Under the pieces are notes generated by a model that made no database searches, was not told the origin of the DNA, and was given only the letters and a program-made list of their open reading frames with translations. Shown here in pieces: positions 60,675 through 64,000 of a stretch of DNA of 64,000 nucleotides. Every line of letters begins with the position of its first letter. Positions within the stretch are counted from its first letter, which is position 1. This DNA is from Symbiodinium natans (Eukaryota; Sar; Dinophyceae; Suessiales; Symbiodiniaceae): positions 78,501 to 142,500 of the forward strand of contig CAJNDS010000153.1 of the NCBI GenBank assembly GCA_905221605.1, written 5' to 3'. A program made the translations under genes and the position numbers.

Positions 60675-60752
60675 GAGGAGACGTCTGGCCAGAAGGAGGC
60701 GGAGATGCCAAAGGTGAAAGTGAAGAAGGCCTGGTGGATGCGGGAGTTTTGA
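60675..60752 (+). CDS. Probable terminal exon, unidentified basic protein
   Basis: TTGGAG acceptor, then ETSGQKEAEMPKVKVKKAWW, MREF, TGA. About 80 percent G/C third positions. Lies between C- and G-strand arrays, and here the stop is the exon's own. A second open frame has poor codon bias. Confidence 0.45.
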   Translation, partial: EETSGQKEAEMPKVKVKKAWWMREF

Positions 60753-60762
60753 AGATGTAGGG

Positions 60763-60795
60763 TGGTTTAGGGTTTAGGGTTTAGGGTTTAGGAGG
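60763..60795. repeat. Interstitial telomeric array, G strand
   Basis: Four to five units. Confidence 0.9.
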
Positions 60796-60799
60796 GATC

Positions 60800-60907
60800 T
60801 ACTATAGGAGTCAGTATAATTACGAATAGTATTCCCCTACGGTCCCTATATGAATACACTAATAACCTGCCAAAACCCTATTCCAATTATTCAGGCCCCT
60901 ATAGTAC
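60800..60907 (-). mobile_element. Family C element, copy 3
   Basis: TACTATAGGAG at the left and GCCCCTATAGTA at the right are terminal inverted repeats. TACGAATAGTATTCCCCTAC, GGTCCCTATA, AATAACCTGCCAAAACCCTA match family C in reverse. Confidence 0.75.
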
Positions 60908-61135
60908 GTGGTTTCCCTTTTGAGACCTAGTTTTGGGGGGCCGAGGGCAGGAATGTGTTTGCAGCCTAAATCCTACATGCCCTGTTGGCTCTCCGCCTGA
61001 AGTTCCATGCCCCGAAATGCCCCGACGTTCGATTCGAGAGTTGATGCCCTCTATGTCAAGAAAGCCAGGCAAGGATTCAGGGTTTCAGTGCTTGGGGAGC
61101 GCATTCCAAGTCTCAAGTCCCTGATGCCTTATGCA

Positions 61136-61470
61136 ACCCTAAACCCTAAACCCTAAACCCTAAACCCTAAACCCTAAACCCTAAACCCTAAACCCTAAAC
61201 CCTCCACCCTCCACCCTACCCCTACACCCTACACCCTACACCCTACCCTAAACCCTAAACCCTACCCTAAACAAACCCTAAACCCTAAACCCTAAACCCT
61301 AAACCCTAAACCCTAAACCCTAAACCCTAAACCCTAAACCCTAAACCCTAAACCCTAAACCTAAACCCTAAACCCTAAACCCTAAACCCTAAACCCTAAA
61401 CCCTAAACCCTAAACCCTAAACCCTAAACCCTAAACCCTAAACCCTAAACCCTAAACCCTAAACCCTTCC
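61136..61470. repeat. Longest interstitial telomeric array, C strand, 335 bp
   Basis: About 46 units, with a central patch (61200-61270) of CCCTCCA and CCCTACA hexamer/heptamer variants. Confidence 0.97.
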
Positions 61471-61482
61471 TTCTTTCTCAAG

Positions 61483-61599
61483 GTGCCTCGGTCTGTCAGT
61501 GACGCTCGGAACTTGCAACTTATGGGTCCAATGCCTGTTCCGACATGGTCCAACTGTTCTTTGTGTGGAGCTCCTGGACAAGGGGATCGCTTGCACTAG
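61483..61599 (+). CDS. Exon-like open segment
   Basis: CTCAAG acceptor directly after the array, then VPRSVSDARNLQLMGPMPVP, TWSNCSLCGAPGQGDRLH and TAG. CxxC present. Family unknown. Confidence 0.35.
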   Translation: MPRSVSDARNLQLMGPMPVPTWSNCSLCGAPGQGDRLH

Positions 61600-61842
61600 A
61601 CTCACAAGCTGCTCTGTCTATGCGTCCCCCAGGATTCCAGAACAGCGCCGATGGCGCGCATCATGAGCTTAGCAGGTAAGGTAAGGTCATGCACCACACC
61701 GACGCCCTTCATCCGACGAAGCTCAGGACAGCGATCTGCACAACGCGATGCGATCGCTTCGGAGTCAAGGCCGGGTGAGAGACAGAAGAGTTAAGAGGTT
61801 GGTGTGTTCTTCTTCGTGAGATGATGTTTAAATCCGATCTGT

Positions 61843-61889
61843 TAAACCCTAAACCCTAAACCCTAAAGCCTAAGCCCCTGAACCCTATA
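61843..61889. repeat. Interstitial telomeric array, C strand
   Basis: Four units followed by variants. Confidence 0.85.
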
Positions 61890-62029
61890 GCGCATGCACC
61901 TGCAGCGGCTGTTCCTTGTGTTGTCCTCTGATGCACTGTGCCAAAGCCGCGACCTGGCCATGAGGCCCAGCTTGAGGACCGAACTCCATGTCAAAGCCCG
62001 AAATCCGGAATGCTTCCCATAATACTAGC

Positions 62030-62090
62030 CATAATAATGGTACGAATGATGATACTAATGATAAAAAATGATAGTAATAATGGTAGTAAT
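62030..62090. repeat. TAA/TGA-rich simple repeat
   Basis: Irregular AATAATGG, GATGATACTAATGAT units. Confidence 0.7.
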
Positions 62091-62137
62091 ACCTCCCTGC
62101 ATCCCAGACCCTTATGGGCCTTGCATACATCGTGACA

Positions 62138-62172
62138 CCCTAAACCCTGAACCCTAAACCCTAAACCCTAAA
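62138..62172. repeat. Interstitial telomeric array, C strand
   Basis: Five units, one as CCCTGAA. Confidence 0.9.
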
Positions 62173-62174
62173 AG

Positions 62175-62209
62175 ACCTTCTGGTCCCAGGCCGACTTCAC
62201 CGGGCAGCT
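62175..62209 (+). CDS. Probable micro-exon with consensus donor
   Basis: AAAAG acceptor, TFWSQADFTGQL, full-consensus donor GTGAGT. Starts with TFW like the segment at 35724. Family unknown. Confidence 0.5.
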
Positions 62210-62267
62210 GTGAGTGACAGGTGGGGGGGACACAGTGCAGGGCCACCATTGCAGTTCGAGGTACCCC

Positions 62268-62353
62268 GAGAGCCCCATTTACCACTTAATTCTGGAATAT
62301 AGCTTAAATTCTAAAGGGATCCTTGTTTGATTAAGGGGTTTTGGGCTCTTTGG
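62268..62353. mobile_element. Inverted-repeat element, family D copy 2
   Basis: GAGAGCCCCATTTACCACTT, AATATAGCTTAAATTCTAAA, GGGATCCTTGTTTGATTAAG, GGGTTTTGGGCTCTT. Same order as 44287-44386, with more decay at the left end. Confidence 0.75.
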
Positions 62354-62399
62354 GTAGGGAGGTGTTAGATTCAGCTGCCGCTGTCTGGCCACTTCAAGT

Positions 62400-64000
62400 A
62401 GATCGAGCATCATCTGGGCAGTCTACTGTCTGGGAACCGTCGAAGGTCTGGCTAGGAGGCCGCACAAACAGGGCTTAAAGTTTAGGAGTGGAAGGTTTTG
62501 AACATCATGATGCCTGTTGGCTTCGGAAGGATGTGCATTTTGCTGCAGCACGAAGATCAGCACACATGTCGTCGCTTTGTTCGAGTAAAGCATGAATACC
62601 ACTTAACAGCGCATTTCTCTGTGGAAATGCACACAGAAACGGCACACATCTCCTTAAGCAGACTCCAAGCAAAACAATAGTGGAAGACTATTCTCCGGAA
62701 GGGCTACCCGGATGCGTTCCGTTTGTTGGGGTTGTCTTTTGGAGGTTCCCTAAACCCTAAACCCTTAGACCACACATTGTCTAGTCCAAAGCGCATATTT
62801 GAAGCACAAGCGACGGCCGATAACTCAGAAGTCCCCAAATCCAGCAACGCACAATGACAAAAAGCCCGGAACAATCAGCAATAAGCCCGCTGCAGTCCCA
62901 AAAAAGCAATCCAACCAGATTCTCAGGCCACTATTTGAAAAGAGAGCGACATGCTCGGACGCGCTGCCGTAGTAAGAAACCGTCATTTACACTTACATGA
63001 TTTAACCGGCTAACCCTAAACCCTAAAACCCTGAACCCTAAACCTAAACAGGGCTCTGGAAAGCCCTCCGGAAACCTATGTGGGGATCGTCGTGTTTTAG
63101 TTGCTGGTTGGCGCGATAGCTTTGAGAGAAACATCTTCTATCGGGGGTGTCTAGGCGTGGAAACAGGCATAATCGGGTGCGTTTGTCTTTTGAACTCACT
63201 GTTCTGCATGTCTAAACATGTGCAAGCATGGATCCAATGCCTTTCATCCTGTTCAAAGTCAAAAGGTCGGCATATGATGTGTGCCATCAGCGAAGACATC
63301 TGAGTCCGAAACAGCCGTTCGTCCGAGCGTCCATGCATCCCCCGGGCGGGGGGGGGGGCAGCGTGAAAAGCCCCAAATCCGAGCCCAACCACGGACCATG
63401 AATCACGGGGGCGAGGGGGAAGGGTTGAACCCCAAATCTATACCCAAAAACCCACCGTGAACCACACGCGAGCGGGGTGAGGAGGGGCGCGGGGGGGTGC
63501 GTCAATGCCGACGCATATACGAGGATCGCACAAAGAGGTTAGATGAAAACACAGCACCAAAAGCAGTTTCAATGTATGGAACCGGCGCGGAAGGTTCATG
63601 GATAAACCGCTTCTCCTTCATCACACAAGGGTTTCCCGTCAAAGGGTTCCAAATTATGGGCCCAAAGACCTCATTGTTGTGAGGGGCACGGTTGTTGAGA
63701 CAGCTTGGTATGTAAGTTCATCATCACTAGCCCTGACAATATGAGGCGTGCTTTGCCGGTTTATGTTCAGATGACCTCTCTTTCGCAACACAAGAGCCAT
63801 TTAGGATTTAAAACGTTTTCCACAGGAAGTCAATTTCCTTTTGTTTGCGGCCTGCAGTGCATGCACCGTGAATCTATGCTGCACGCACCTCCCACGTAAA
63901 AATCAAGCCATTGGATTGGCCATGTGCGGCAGCATGGAGCATGGCATGATTGCTCAAGCCTTCTTTCCTTGTGTGCCTAAATGCACCTTGTACACCAAAC
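62400..64000. other. No assigned gene
   Basis: Short telomeric blocks at 62748-62768 and 63012-63050, a poly-G tract at 63350, and overlapping ORFs of 60-85 codons without motifs. No exon was recognised. Confidence 0.5.

Noticed and set aside
1-64000. rRNA, tRNA or spliced-leader genes
   Set aside because: I looked for conserved tRNA T-loop (GGTTCRAATCC) contexts, the dinoflagellate spliced-leader core (CCATTTTGGCTCAAG) and rRNA cores by eye and saw no convincing match; a covariance search would be decisive.

Overview
This window looks like nuclear DNA of a dinoflagellate, or a close alveolate relative. Evidence: plant-type TTTAGGG/CCCTAAA telomeric repeats occur at the window start and again in about 60 internal blocks; coding capacity is sparse and cut into exons of about 30-140 bp; many intron donors are GC (some GA or GT) with AG acceptors; and the recognised genes lie on the same strand. 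There is no bacterial-style operon, rRNA or recognisable tRNA. Long ORFs are mostly shadows; the real coding signal is in short exons, found by matching split protein motifs.

Layout. 1-5.6 kb: telomeric array followed by repeats, small inverted-repeat elements and low-complexity DNA. 5.7-15.6 kb: exon-like, high-GC3 open segments lying between a CCCTAAA block on the left and a TTTAGGG block on the right, from unidentified gene(s). 17.1-25.9 kb (+): a calcineurin-like metallophosphoesterase of the purple acid phosphatase type in at least 9 exons ([27 protein letters not shown]...[49 protein letters not shown]). 26-42 kb: more orphan exon-like segments, inverted-repeat elements and a 54-bp-period tandem array at 36.3-36.8 kb. 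42.2-55.4 kb (+): an FAD-dependent oxidoreductase (FAD_oxidored-like) in at least 20 exons, from the dinucleotide-binding motif VLVVGAGPAG to the C-terminal DVAKVQEEL. 55.9-62.2 kb: a few exons of an unidentified gene, then no clear coding to 64 kb.

The most unusual signal is the placement of telomeric repeats. In at least twelve cases an exon or exon-like segment has a CCCTAAA array just upstream and a TTTAGGG array just downstream. The introns therefore begin with G-strand repeats and end with C-strand repeats, so each carries telomeric terminal inverted repeats. Several introns also hold miniature inverted-repeat elements (families A-G), some with target-site duplications, and several splice junctions sit in short direct repeats. 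This resembles introner-type intron gain, with telomeric repeat as the terminal inverted repeat. Protein family calls come from motif recognition by eye; no database search was run.
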